Source of the DNA: an uncultured Paraprevotella sp.
Lineage (GTDB): Bacteria > Bacteroidota > Bacteroidia > Bacteroidales > Bacteroidaceae
Length of the DNA: 64,000 nucleotides
NCBI GenBank assembly: GCA_944321365.1
Contig: CALULA010000001.1
Location: forward strand, 496,001-560,000
Direction of reading: 5' to 3'
In this document: positions 37,003 to 45,698 of the stretch, piece by piece
How positions within the stretch are numbered: the first letter of the stretch is position 1
Layout of the letters: each line of letters opens with the position of its first letter
Program-made: the position numbers and the translations under genes
Notes under the pieces: generated by a model
What the model was told of the DNA's origin: nothing
Seen by the model: the letters and a program-made list of their open reading frames with translations, nothing else
The model's database searches: none

Positions 37003-37767
37003 ATGAAAATAACACTTTTGCAACAGGATATTGTTTGGGGAAAGCCGGAAGAGAATGTGCAGTGCGCCGGACGGATGATGGATGAGCATCCGGGAGCCGA
37101 CTTGTATGTGCTGCCGGAAATGTTCTCTACAGGCTTTTGCACACAGCCCGAAGGCATGGCCGAGCCGGTTGACGGCCATAGCTTGCAATGGATGTGCGGA
37201 TATGCGCGGGCACACGACTGTGCAGTAGCAGGCAGTATCGCAGTCAAGGATGGCGACAACTACTGCAACCGTTTCTATTTTGTGCAGCCCGACGGTAAAT
37301 ATCATTTCTACGACAAACATCATCTGTTCACTTATGGCGGAGAGCATTTGCGCTTTACGGCCGGACAGGAACGGGTCATAGTGCATTTCCGGGGCGTCCG
37401 GTTCTTGCTGCTGGTCTGCTACGACCTCCGGTTTCCTGTGTGGTCCCGCAACCGTAAGGACTATGATGTGGCCCTGTATGTGGCCAGTTGGCCCACCTCT
37501 CGTGTGGAAGCCTGGCTGGCGTTGCTCCGTGCACGTGCCATCGAAAACCAATGCTACGTGGCAGGCGTGAATCGGATCGGTTCCGACCCGGCCTGTGAAT
37601 ATTGCGGCGGAACGCTGATGATAGATCCGTACGGACAGACAATGGCGTCCTGTCAACTGGGAAAGGCAGAAGCTGTCACTGCGGACATTGATATGGCTGC
37701 ATTGGAGGCATTCCGCGCCAAATTCCCCGTGTTGGATGATGCCGACCCTTTCACATTAAATCAATAA
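37003..37767 (+). CDS. Omega-amidase (YafV/Nit2-type carbon-nitrogen hydrolase)
   Basis: 254 residues, nitrilase superfamily. Triad: Glu in LPEMFSTGF, Lys in FYDKHHLFTYGGE, Cys in LLLVCYDLRFPVWSRN. The FYDKHHLF and LRFPVWSRN motifs match the YafV/Nit2 omega-amidases, which hydrolyse alpha-ketoglutaramate and alpha-ketosuccinamate. Those keto-amides arise when glutamine or asparagine donates its amino group to an aromatic keto acid. First gene of a six-gene run that also encodes an aminotransferase and arylpyruvate oxidoreductase, so the function fits the neighbourhood. 22 bp to iorA. Confidence 0.9.
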   Translation: MKITLLQQDIVWGKPEENVQCAGRMMDEHPGADLYVLPEMFSTGFCTQPEGMAEPVDGHSLQWMCGYARAHDCAVAGSIAVKDGDNYCNRFYFVQPDGKYHFYDKHHLFTYGGEHLRFTAGQERVIVHFRGVRFLLLVCYDLRFPVWSRNRKDYDVALYVASWPTSRVEAWLALLRARAIENQCYVAGVNRIGSDPACEYCGGTLMIDPYGQTMASCQLGKAEAVTADIDMAALEAFRAKFPVLDDADPFTLNQ

Positions 37768-37789
37768 ACACATATTTATATAGTATTGT

Positions 37790-39403
37790 ATGGAAAAGAA
37801 ACTTTTGTTAGGTGATGAAGCGATTGCCTTGGGGGCCATCCATGCCGGTATCCGTGGGGTATATGCCTATCCGGGTACGCCAAGCACGGAAATCACCGAA
37901 TATATTCAGCACCATCCGCTGGCACGCGAACGCGGCCTGCACAGCACATGGTGCACCAACGAAAAGACGGCGGTAGAGGCGGCCCTCGGTGCTTCTTATG
38001 CCGGAGCACGCGTCATAGCCTGCATGAAACACGTGGGGCTGAATGTGGCTGCAGACGCTTTCGTAAATTCGGCTCTTACGGGAGTGAATGGCGGAATGAT
38101 TGTCATCGTGGCCGATGATCCGTCGATGCACTCTTCGCAGAATGAGCAAGACTCGCGTTTCTACGGGAAATTTTCCTTGATGCCCGTGCTGGAACCTTCC
38201 ACACAGCAGGAAGCCTACGACATGATGGAGTATGGATTTGAGCTGTCCGAGCGCGAGAAACTGCCGGTGCTTATGCGTATCGTGATGCGGTTGGCGCATT
38301 CGCGGGCAGCCGTGACGGTGAAGAGTGAGGCCGATCCGCTCCAAATGTTGCCTTGTGCGAAAGATCCGGCCGGATGGGTGTTGCTCCCCGCTAACTCACG
38401 CCGCAAGTACGCCGCTCTGATAGAACAGCAGCCCCGTCTGGAACAATTGGCGTCGCAAGCACCGGCCACACGCTATGAGCCGGCCAACGTTCCGCAGGCT
38501 ACGGGTATATTGGCCTGCGGCATAGGTTACAATTACGTGACGGAAGTGAAAGAAGCTGCCGGACAATTCAATGTTTTGAAAGTAACACAATATCCGATGC
38601 CCACGGAGCTGGTGCGTCGTCTGGCGCAAGACAGCCGTGAAATATTGGTTGTGGAGGACGGACAACCCTTTGCAGAGGAAATCATACGCGGGATGCTCTC
38701 CGCCGATTATCCGGTGAAAGGACGGTTGACCGGAGATTTACCCCGCACAGGCGAGCTGACACCCGATGCCGTCGCAACAGCCATGGGGCACCGTCCGCAA
38801 CGTTATTTCGATGTGCCGAAGAGCGTAGTAGGACGTCCGCCGGCCTTATGTCAGGGCTGTGGGCACCGCGATGTCTATACGGCTTTAAACGAAGTGGTGA
38901 AGGATTATCCCAACGCCCGTATCTTTGCCGATATCGGTTGCTATACGCTTGGCGCATTACCGCCGTTCCGTGCCATCGACACGTGTCTGGACATGGGAGC
39001 CTCCATTACAATGGCTAAAGGAGCAGCCGATGCCGGAGTGTTCCCGGCCATAGCTGTTATCGGCGATTCCACGTTCACCCATTCGGGGATGACCGGATTG
39101 CTGGACGCCGTGAACGACAAAGCTTGTATAACAGTCGTCATCTCGGACAACCTGACTACGGCCATGACAGGCGGACAGGATTCGGCCGGCACGAACAAGT
39201 TCGAAGCCATTTGTCTGGGACTGGGAGTAGAACCAGAGCATGTACGTGTGGTAGTTCCCTTACCAAAGAATATGGATGACATCACACGTGTGCTCCGTGA
39301 AGAGATAGAATACAACGGGGTTTCTGTCATCATTCCGCGCCGGGAGTGCATCCAGACCCTGAATAGAAAGCTGAAACGGAAAAAAGCAGAAAAGAAATCA
39401 TGA
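37790..39403 (+). CDS. iorA: Indolepyruvate:ferredoxin oxidoreductase alpha subunit, lacking the ferredoxin domain
   Basis: 537 residues. TPP-dependent enzyme that converts indole-, phenyl- or hydroxyphenylpyruvate plus CoA to the arylacetyl-CoA, or runs in reverse. The N-terminal pyrimidine-binding domain (GVYAYPGTPSTEI), the CxxC-like PPALCQGCGHRDVYTAL and the TPP-binding stretch IGDSTFTHSGMTGLLDAVNDK are present. The usual C-terminal 2[4Fe-4S] ferredoxin-like domain (about 60 residues, eight Cys) is absent: the protein ends RRECIQTLNRKLKRKKAEKKS with a natural stop. The ATGA overlap with iorB confirms the C-terminus. Confidence 0.93.
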   Translation: MEKKLLLGDEAIALGAIHAGIRGVYAYPGTPSTEITEYIQHHPLARERGLHSTWCTNEKTAVEAALGASYAGARVIACMKHVGLNVAADAFVNSALTGVNGGMIVIVADDPSMHSSQNEQDSRFYGKFSLMPVLEPSTQQEAYDMMEYGFELSEREKLPVLMRIVMRLAHSRAAVTVKSEADPLQMLPCAKDPAGWVLLPANSRRKYAALIEQQPRLEQLASQAPATRYEPANVPQATGILACGIGYNYVTEVKEAAGQFNVLKVTQYPMPTELVRRLAQDSREILVVEDGQPFAEEIIRGMLSADYPVKGRLTGDLPRTGELTPDAVATAMGHRPQRYFDVPKSVVGRPPALCQGCGHRDVYTALNEVVKDYPNARIFADIGCYTLGALPPFRAIDTCLDMGASITMAKGAADAGVFPAIAVIGDSTFTHSGMTGLLDAVNDKACITVVISDNLTTAMTGGQDSAGTNKFEAICLGLGVEPEHVRVVVPLPKNMDDITRVLREEIEYNGVSVIIPRRECIQTLNRKLKRKKAEKKS

Positions 39404-39981
39404 AACAGGACATCATACTTTCTGGCGTTGGAGGGCAGGGTATTCTTTCTATCGCCACGATAATCGGTGAGGCCGCCACGCAAGCCGGTCTCACCTTGAA
39501 ACAAGCCGAAGTGCACGGAATGAGTCAACGGGGAGGCGACGTGCAGTCAAATCTCCGGCTTTCTGACGGAGACATCGCCTCGGATCTGATAACAATGGGA
39601 ACGGCAGACATGATACTCTCGTTGGAGCCTATGGAAGCCTTGCGCTACCTTCCTTATTTAAATAAAGAAGGATGGGTGATCACGTCTTCCGCTCCTTTCA
39701 AGAACATTCCTGATTATCCCCAAGATCAGTCATTGGCTGACGAGTTGCATGCTCTGCCTCATGTAGTGACCGTAGATGTGGAGGCCCTGGCCCGTGAGCA
39801 TGCCATGCCCAAATGTGCCAATGTGATTCTGTTGGGGGCGGCTGCCCGTTACTTGAATATCCTGACGGTGGAGCAGTTGCGAGCAAGCATAGCCCGTGTG
39901 TTCGGCTCTAAGGGTGACGCGGTTGTCGAGATGAACCAGCGGGCTTTCGACATAGGGCATGCCGCTTCGGAACTCAAATAA
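39400..39981 (+). CDS. iorB: Indolepyruvate:ferredoxin oxidoreductase beta subunit
   Basis: 193 residues; the gamma-type catalytic partner of IorA. Signature MKQDIILSGVGGQGILSIATIIGEAA (phosphate/CoA loop), AEVHGMSQRGGDVQSNLR and ADMILSLEPMEALRYLPYL. The start codon overlaps the iorA stop (ATGA), a sign of 1:1 translation. Full length for the family. Confidence 0.95.
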   Translation: MKQDIILSGVGGQGILSIATIIGEAATQAGLTLKQAEVHGMSQRGGDVQSNLRLSDGDIASDLITMGTADMILSLEPMEALRYLPYLNKEGWVITSSAPFKNIPDYPQDQSLADELHALPHVVTVDVEALAREHAMPKCANVILLGAAARYLNILTVEQLRASIARVFGSKGDAVVEMNQRAFDIGHAASELK

Positions 39982-39989
39982 TAAGGCGT

Positions 39990-41306
39990 ATGGGACACGA
40001 AGTGTTTGATAAGGATTTGGTGGCTTCTGTCGTAAGGGAGCTGCACATCGCCGATATTGACCACGCCACCATAGGCGAGGTGCTGTTGGTGGCTTCACGG
40101 TTGGAGCAGCTCACGGGTATACCTTTCATACGTATGGACCAAGGCTCACCCGGATTACCGGCCAACCGTGTCGGCATAGAAGCCGAAAAGGCGGCTCTTG
40201 ACCGTGGCGTGGGCGCACAATATCCTGCGGCCGACGGCGTACCTGAACTGAAGAAAGAACTGTCGCGCTTTGTCAAAGCCTTTATCGATATTGATATATC
40301 GCCACGGTCCTGCATCCCTACTACGGGATCGGTCGCGGCCTCCTTTGGTGCCTTTGCCATAAGCACACAATGCAAACCCGGCAAGAACAAGGTGCTTTTC
40401 ATAGATCCCGGCTTCCCCATACAGAAGTCACAATTGCGCATCATCGGGGTGAAATGGGAGCAGTTCGACATTTATCATTTCCGGGGTGAAGCTTTGCGGG
40501 ACAAGCTGGAGAGCTATCTGAGAGAAGGTGACATTGCCGCCATAGTCTATTCCAACCCCAATAACCCCGCCTGGATCTGCCTGGAGGACAGCGAGCTGGC
40601 GGTCATCGGAGAGCTGGCTACGCGATATGATGTCATTGTGTTGGAGGACATGGCCTATTTCTGTATGGATTTCCGGCAGGATCTGGGGCATCCCTGGCAA
40701 CCGCCGTACCCACCGACTGTGGCCCGCTACACGGACAATTACATCCTTATGCTGTCTTCCTCCAAGATTTTCAGCTATGCCGGGCAGCGTATGGCTGCGG
40801 CATGTGTCTCAGACAAGCTGTTCGACACCTGTTATCCGGCTTTGGCCGAGCGTTATGCCGATGCCGGCGTGTTCGGACAGACCTTTGTAGCCTCCATCCT
40901 GTACATGATAACTTCCGGCTGCACAGCCTCCACTCAATATGGTTATGCAGAAATGCTGCGTGCTTCCACTGACGGAGAATTAGACTTTGCGTCCGACGTG
41001 CGGGAATATGCCCGCCGGGCCGAACGGATGAAAAGGATATTTACGGACAACGGGTTCCACATTGTTTATGATTATGATGTGACCCGTCCGGTGGGCGACG
41101 GCTTTTTCTTCACCATCGGTTATGGGAACATGAGCGGGGGAGAGTTGCTGAGGGAATTGCTCTACTATGGTGTGAGCAGCATTTCGCTGGAGACGACCGG
41201 AAGCCGACAGGCCGGAGTAAGAGCCTGCACTTCACGTATGCGTGAAGAGCTTTATCCCGTGATGGAAGAACGGATGAAGGCTTTTCGGGCCGACCATCCC
41301 CTGTAA
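39990..41306 (+). CDS. Class I/II PLP aminotransferase, probably aromatic
   Basis: 438 residues, fold-type I. Landmarks: DQGSPGLPANRVGIEAEKAAL, YPAADGVPELKKELSRFVKAF, the SNPNNPAW motif (PLP and substrate contact), VLEDMAYF with the pyridine-N aspartate, and SSSKIFSYAGQR with the Schiff-base lysine. The C-terminal RACTSRMREELYPV holds an Arg that could bind the substrate carboxylate. It lies 8 bp after iorB. The operon suggests it interconverts aromatic amino acids and arylpyruvates; it may use glutamine as amino donor given the omega-amidase upstream. That pairing is inference. Confidence 0.88.
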   Translation: MGHEVFDKDLVASVVRELHIADIDHATIGEVLLVASRLEQLTGIPFIRMDQGSPGLPANRVGIEAEKAALDRGVGAQYPAADGVPELKKELSRFVKAFIDIDISPRSCIPTTGSVAASFGAFAISTQCKPGKNKVLFIDPGFPIQKSQLRIIGVKWEQFDIYHFRGEALRDKLESYLREGDIAAIVYSNPNNPAWICLEDSELAVIGELATRYDVIVLEDMAYFCMDFRQDLGHPWQPPYPPTVARYTDNYILMLSSSKIFSYAGQRMAAACVSDKLFDTCYPALAERYADAGVFGQTFVASILYMITSGCTASTQYGYAEMLRASTDGELDFASDVREYARRAERMKRIFTDNGFHIVYDYDVTRPVGDGFFFTIGYGNMSGGELLRELLYYGVSSISLETTGSRQAGVRACTSRMREELYPVMEERMKAFRADHPL

Positions 41307-41374
41307 GGAAGGTTATATGCCGGCTTCATTTTTATGTTATAGATGAAAAACCGGAGCGCAGCTCCTCAAGTAAA

Positions 41375-42685
41375 ATGAAAAACATGATTTGGAACAAGAA
41401 CAAAGAGTGCATGAGTCGTGACGAACTTCGCGAGTTGCAGGGAAAGCGGTTGCACAAGCTGGTGGACATGGTGTATCACAACACTCCGTTTTATCGCCAG
41501 AAGATGCAAGAGCTGGACCTGTTGCCCGATGACATCCGTACGATAGAAGACATTGTCAAACTGCCGTTCACCACGAAAGCCGACCTGCGGGATAATTATC
41601 CCATCGGCTTGTTGGCCACTCCGATGACGGAGATTGTGCGCATTCACGCTTCGTCCGGAACAACCGGTAATCCTACCATAGTGGGCTACACCTACCGCGA
41701 TCTGGAAATATGGAAAGAGGTTACGGCACGTGCTCTGACCGCTTATGGCGTAACGCGCGGCGACATCGTCTCGGTGGGGTATGGCTACGGACTTTTTACG
41801 GGCGGGCTGGGCGCACATTATGGTGTGGAGCATCTGGGAGCCACCGTATTGCCCACATCCACCGGCAACACGGAGAAACACATCCGCCTGTTGAAGGATC
41901 TGGGCGTGACGGGTATTGCCTGTACACCGTCGTATGCGCTCTATCTGGCCGAAGCCTTACACAAGCAAGGGCTTTCGGCTGCCGACCTGAAGCTTCGTGT
42001 CGGGGCGTTCGGCGCCGAGCCGTGGACGGAAAACATGCGCCATGAAATTGAGGAACAATTAGGATTGCAGGCCTACAACATTTACGGTCTGAGTGAGATC
42101 ATGGGGCCGGGAGTGGCTTATGAATGTTCCTGCAAGAACGGGTCGCATATCGCTGAAGACCATTTCTATCCGGAGATTATCAATCCGGAAACCGGAGAGG
42201 TGCTCCCGACAGGACAGGAAGGTGAGCTGGTGCTGACCACGCTGACCAAGACGGGGATGCCGCTTTTGCGCTACCGCACGAAAGACCTGACCGCACTCAT
42301 GCCCGGTACGTGCGACTGCGGACGCACCAGCATACGCTTCACACGCATACTCGGACGAAGCGATGACATGCTCATCATCAGAGGCATCAATGTATTCCCC
42401 TCGCAGGTGGAAAACGTGATTCTGGAGATGCCGGATATTGCCCCGCGCTACATGCTGGTGGTGGACCGCAAGAACAATCTGGATACATTGGAAGTGCAGG
42501 TGGAACTGCGGCCGGACAAATTCTCGGACGATCTGGGACGCATGTTGGCTCTGCGCAACGAACTGGCCGGACGGCTCAAAAGCGTGCTTTCCATCAGTGC
42601 CGACGTAAAACTTGTGGAACCCAACAGCCTGCCCCGCAGTGAGGGCAAGAGCACCAGAGTGATAGACAAACGTGTATTGGCTTAA
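41375..42685 (+). CDS. paaK: Phenylacetate-CoA ligase-type adenylating enzyme
   Basis: 436 residues, ANL superfamily. ATP/AMP motif HASSGTTGNPTIVGYT, then YGYGLFTGGLGAHYGVEHLGATVLPTSTGNTE, the AMP-binding YNIYGLSEIMGPGVAYEC, TGQEGELVLTTLTKTGMPLLRYRTKDLT, and the C-terminal domain GRSDDMLIIRGINVFPSQVE are complete. Next to IorAB it most likely runs from arylacetyl-CoA to arylacetate with ATP formation, or the reverse to scavenge arylacetates. The 68-bp gap upstream has no strong promoter. Confidence 0.94.
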   Translation: MKNMIWNKNKECMSRDELRELQGKRLHKLVDMVYHNTPFYRQKMQELDLLPDDIRTIEDIVKLPFTTKADLRDNYPIGLLATPMTEIVRIHASSGTTGNPTIVGYTYRDLEIWKEVTARALTAYGVTRGDIVSVGYGYGLFTGGLGAHYGVEHLGATVLPTSTGNTEKHIRLLKDLGVTGIACTPSYALYLAEALHKQGLSAADLKLRVGAFGAEPWTENMRHEIEEQLGLQAYNIYGLSEIMGPGVAYECSCKNGSHIAEDHFYPEIINPETGEVLPTGQEGELVLTTLTKTGMPLLRYRTKDLTALMPGTCDCGRTSIRFTRILGRSDDMLIIRGINVFPSQVENVILEMPDIAPRYMLVVDRKNNLDTLEVQVELRPDKFSDDLGRMLALRNELAGRLKSVLSISADVKLVEPNSLPRSEGKSTRVIDKRVLA

Positions 42686-42703
42686 ACTTTAAAAGAAACA
42701 GCT

Positions 42704-43120
42704 ATGACCATCAAACAACTGTCCGTTTTCTTGGAAAACAAGAGCGGAAGAATCAATGAAGTGACCAAGGCCTTGGGAGAACAAGGCATCAACATGCACG
42801 CTTTCAGCATGGCTGAAACCACGGATTTCGGCATATTGCGGTTGATTGTGTCCGATGTGGACAGGGCGGTAGAGGTGCTGCGTGCTAAAAACTTTGCCGT
42901 CATACTTACAGATGTGGTTTGCATCAGTTGCCCGAACGTAGCCGGAGCATTGGCCGGCATCTTGGAACGCCTGGCACGTCATGATGTGTTTATCGAATAC
43001 ATGTATGCTTTTGCACAAGGCGATAAGGCCAACATCGTAATCCGCCCGACCGACTTGAACGAGTGCGTCAAGTGGCTGGCCGAAGAGGATTGCAACATTC
43101 TTTGCGACCGCCAGTTGTGA
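42704..43120 (+). CDS. Tandem ACT-domain protein
   Basis: 138 residues made of two ACT domains: residues 1-70 (IKQLSVFLENKSGRINEVTKALGEQGINMHAFSMAE) and 71-138 (DVVCISCPNVAGALAGILERLARHDVFIEYMYAF). ACT domains bind amino acids. In Bacteroidota and clostridia such stand-alone proteins often follow paaK/iorAB genes; it is probably an aromatic-amino-acid sensor for the operon or ligase. 18 bp after paaK; last gene of the run. Confidence 0.93.
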   Translation: MTIKQLSVFLENKSGRINEVTKALGEQGINMHAFSMAETTDFGILRLIVSDVDRAVEVLRAKNFAVILTDVVCISCPNVAGALAGILERLARHDVFIEYMYAFAQGDKANIVIRPTDLNECVKWLAEEDCNILCDRQL

Positions 43121-43230
43121 GCGGGCAGATGCTTGTATCGATTTTTTGGCGGGGGATGTGTCGGCGCGGGCCGGCACATCCCCCTGTTTGTTCCGGCGCC
43201 TTTTCAGGGAGCGGTGCGATACCGCGATGC

Positions 43231-43318
43231 TTCTTGCGCAAGACCTGCGCTTCTCTTGCGCAAGAAACGTTGCAGTCTTGCGCAAGAAAATCCACGGTCT
43301 GACGCACCCTCGCGTCAT
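43231..43318. repeat. 22-bp palindrome array 4 (3 units plus a degenerate fourth)
   Basis: TCTTGCGCAAGA cores centred at 43237.5, 43259.5 and 43281.5, then GTCTGACGCA at about 43303.5. Units 1 and 2 can pair as TTCTTGCGCAAGA/TCTTGCGCAAGAA (13 bp). Placed 110 bp after the ACT gene and 87 bp before the riboswitch promoter box. Confidence 0.9.
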
Positions 43319-43404
43319 GCCGCCTTACTCACTCTGTCCGGCACAGCAGGGACATGTTCCCGCATTTTTTCTGCAAACCATTAGGTCATAAAGGAAAAAA
43401 GGTG

Positions 43405-43412
43405 TACTTTTG
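43405..43412 (+). promoter_or_regulatory. -7 promoter element of the carboxylase operon
   Basis: TACTTTTG matches TAnnTTTG and would start RNA at about 43419, exactly at the 5' edge of the cobalamin riboswitch. Confidence 0.65.
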
Positions 43413-43419
43413 CAGCGAA

Positions 43420-43600
43420 TTGGTTCCGTATGCAAGTCCTTGTGCCCGGATTAAAAGGGAATCGGGTGGAAATCCCGGACAGTCCCGCTGCTGTGAAGCT
43501 CCATTGACTTTCTGAAAGACAGCCAAGACCACTGGCCCTGTATACGCGGGTCGGGAAGGTTTCAGAAAGGGAGCCAGTCAGAAGACCTGCCATTCATCAG
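43420..43600 (+). promoter_or_regulatory. Cobalamin (B12) riboswitch
   Basis: All conserved parts of the AdoCbl aptamer are present in order: GGTTCCGTATGCAAGTCC at the 5' side, AAAAGGGAATCGGGTGGAAATCC, the ACAGTCCCGCTGCTGTGAAGC core, GCCAAGACCACTGG, and the B12 box AGCCAGTCAGAAGACCTGCC at 43572-43591. The peripheral arm pairs CTTTCTGAAA with TTTCAGAAAG. About 55 bases separate the aptamer from the first ATG (43653). I see no U-tract terminator there, so control of translation start is more likely. It precedes a biotin carboxylase gene, not a B12 transporter. Confidence 0.96.
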
Positions 43601-43652
43601 ATACTGTTCCTGCTCGTGGGATAGGGGAATATGTAAAAAGACAAAATAGAAA

Positions 43653-45164
43653 ATGATTAGAAAAGTATTGATCGCCAATCGTGGCGAGATTGCGGTGCGG
43701 GTGATGCGCTCGTGCCGTGAGATGGGAATACGCACTGTGGCCGTCTTTTCCGAAGCCGACCGCACGTCGCGTCATGTAATGTATGCCGACGAGGCCTACT
43801 GCATTGGGGCTGCGGAGTCTCATGAAAGTTATCTGAACATCGACCGCATTATAGATGTGGCGTTGAAGTGTAAGGCCGACGCCATTCATCCCGGCTACGG
43901 TTTCCTGTCCGAAAATGCCGGATTCGTGCGCCGTTGCGAGGCCGCCGGCATTATCTTTATCGGTCCGACGGCTGAGACGATGGAAGCCATGGGCGACAAG
44001 ATTGCCGCACGCAGACGCATGATGGCTGCGGGAGTGCCGGTGGTGCCCGGAACAGCCGAACCGCTGAAGGATGCTCAGGAAGCCCTGCGCGTATGTCGCG
44101 AAATCGGTTTCCCCGTCATGCTGAAAGCCTCCATGGGCGGAGGCGGGAAAGGCATGCGGCTGATTCATTGCGAGGAAGAAGTCAAGGAAGCCTATGATGC
44201 GGCACGTTCGGAATCGATGTCCTCTTTCGGCGATGACACGGTGTATATAGAAAAGTTCGTCGAAGAGCCTCACCACATCGAGTTCCAGATTCTGGGCGAC
44301 GCCTATGGCAACGTGGTGCATCTGTTCGACCGGGAATGCTCCGTGCAACGGCGCAACCAGAAGATTGTGGAAGAAAGTCCGTCGCCTTTCCTTACGCCCG
44401 AACTGCGGCGTGAGATGGGCGAAAAGGCCGTGGCGGCAGCCCGTGCCGTGAACTACCGCGGAGCCGGAACGATAGAGTTTCTGGTAGACAAATACCGTCA
44501 TTTCTATTTCCTGGAGATGAACACCCGCCTGCAAGTGGAGCATCCCATTACGGAAGAGGTGATGGGAGTCGACCTGGTGAAAGAACAATTGCGGGTGGCC
44601 TCCGGCGAGACTCTGCACTTCCGCCAGGAAGAACTCTTCCAGCGCGGACATGCCATTGAGTGCCGCATCTGTGCAGAGGATACAGACAACGGCTTCATAC
44701 CCTGTCCGGGCATCATCCGTCAGCTCGTGGAGCCTAACGGCATAGGCGTGCGCATAGACAGTTACGTTTATGAGGGATATGAGATTCCGCTTTACTATGA
44801 CCCCATGATCGGCAAGCTCATCGTATGGGCCACTACCCGTCAGTTCGCCATTGAACGCATGCGGCGTGTGCTCTATGAATTCAAGATTGCCGGATTGAAG
44901 ACGAATCTCAACTATCTGCGGCGCATCATGTATGCTCCGGCCTTTGTCAAGGGAGAGTATGACACCTCGTTCCTGGAACGTTACTCGCGCACGCTGCAAC
45001 GTTCCAACGGAGAGAACGAAGAAATCGAGAACATGGCCATGATTGCCGCTTATGTAGACTATCTGTTTAATCTGGAGGAGAACAAACCCATACGTACGAC
45101 AGACGCCCGTCCCATCAGCCGTTGGAGAGAATTCGGCTTGCAGAAAGGCGTCTTGCGCATATAA
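43653..45164 (+). CDS. Biotin carboxylase subunit of an acyl-CoA carboxylase
   Basis: 503 residues. ATP-grasp enzyme that carboxylates the biotin of its carrier protein. Landmarks: KVLIANRGEIAVRVMRSCREMGI, HPGYGFLSENAGF, the glycine loop MLKASMGGGGKGMRL, EMNTRLQVEHPITEEV and the IGVRIDSYVYEG region. It is about 50 residues longer than AccC of fatty-acid synthesis, as in propionyl-CoA carboxylase A subunits. First gene behind the B12 riboswitch, 18 bp before the carrier gene. Confidence 0.94.
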   Translation: MIRKVLIANRGEIAVRVMRSCREMGIRTVAVFSEADRTSRHVMYADEAYCIGAAESHESYLNIDRIIDVALKCKADAIHPGYGFLSENAGFVRRCEAAGIIFIGPTAETMEAMGDKIAARRRMMAAGVPVVPGTAEPLKDAQEALRVCREIGFPVMLKASMGGGGKGMRLIHCEEEVKEAYDAARSESMSSFGDDTVYIEKFVEEPHHIEFQILGDAYGNVVHLFDRECSVQRRNQKIVEESPSPFLTPELRREMGEKAVAAARAVNYRGAGTIEFLVDKYRHFYFLEMNTRLQVEHPITEEVMGVDLVKEQLRVASGETLHFRQEELFQRGHAIECRICAEDTDNGFIPCPGIIRQLVEPNGIGVRIDSYVYEGYEIPLYYDPMIGKLIVWATTRQFAIERMRRVLYEFKIAGLKTNLNYLRRIMYAPAFVKGEYDTSFLERYSRTLQRSNGENEEIENMAMIAAYVDYLFNLEENKPIRTTDARPISRWREFGLQKGVLRI

Positions 45165-45182
45165 TTAAAGGAAAGGAGAATT

Positions 45183-45698
45183 ATGGAAATACATATAGGA
45201 GACCGTGTGGCGGACATAACACTGGTCAACAAGGACGGCAATCATGTGGAGCTGACCATCGACGGAAAGCCTTGTGCCGTGGATATCGTGATGGCCGAGA
45301 ACGGAAGTTGTTCCATCCTCCACAACGGAAATTCATACAATGCAGAACTGATTCGGGGAGAAAACGGGAAAAACTATGACGTGAACATGTTTTACCGTTC
45401 TTATCATGTGGACATCGTGGACACACAGGCTAAATATCTGCGCATGCACAAGAGCGCGGACGAACGGCAGTCGGACAAGATTGTGGCCCCCATGCCGGGA
45501 AAGGTAGTGAGTGTTCCGGTAAAAGCCGGAGACGAACTGAAAGCCGGCGATATAGCCATCGTGCTTGAGGCCATGAAAATGCAGAGCAATTACAAAGTCA
45601 GTGCCGACTGTACGGTCAAGAGCGTGCTGGTGGCCGAAGGCGATGCAGTGCAAGATCATCAGACATTAATTGAATTAGAACTTAAACCAACGATATGA
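45183..45698 (+). CDS. Biotin carboxyl carrier protein
   Basis: 171 residues. The C-terminal biotinyl domain (from about residue 98: IVAPMPGKVVSVPVKAGDELKAGDIAIVLEAMKMQSNYKV) has the EAMKM biotinylation motif. The N-terminal ~90 residues (VELTIDGKPCAVDIVMAENGSCSILHNGNSYNAELI) look like the beta-structured linker that ties carrier to carboxylase in propionyl/methylcrotonyl-CoA carboxylases. It sits between the carboxylase and transferase genes and overlaps the latter by ATGA. Confidence 0.93.
   Translation: MEIHIGDRVADITLVNKDGNHVELTIDGKPCAVDIVMAENGSCSILHNGNSYNAELIRGENGKNYDVNMFYRSYHVDIVDTQAKYLRMHKSADERQSDKIVAPMPGKVVSVPVKAGDELKAGDIAIVLEAMKMQSNYKVSADCTVKSVLVAEGDAVQDHQTLIELELKPTI

Noticed and set aside
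43068..43307. Short open frames over the 22-bp arrays with recurring peptide pieces such as AQD, CAR and VLRK
   Set aside because: Three 22-bp units make 66 bases, so the same DNA repeat is read in all three frames in turn and gives a 22-residue pseudo-pattern. The same pieces appear at all five arrays and on both strands, so it is a by-product of the repeat and not a peptide family.
43578..44999. A 473-codon open frame opposite the biotin carboxylase gene and reaching into the riboswitch end
   Set aside because: Antisense to strongly conserved coding sequence; no domain, no promoter.
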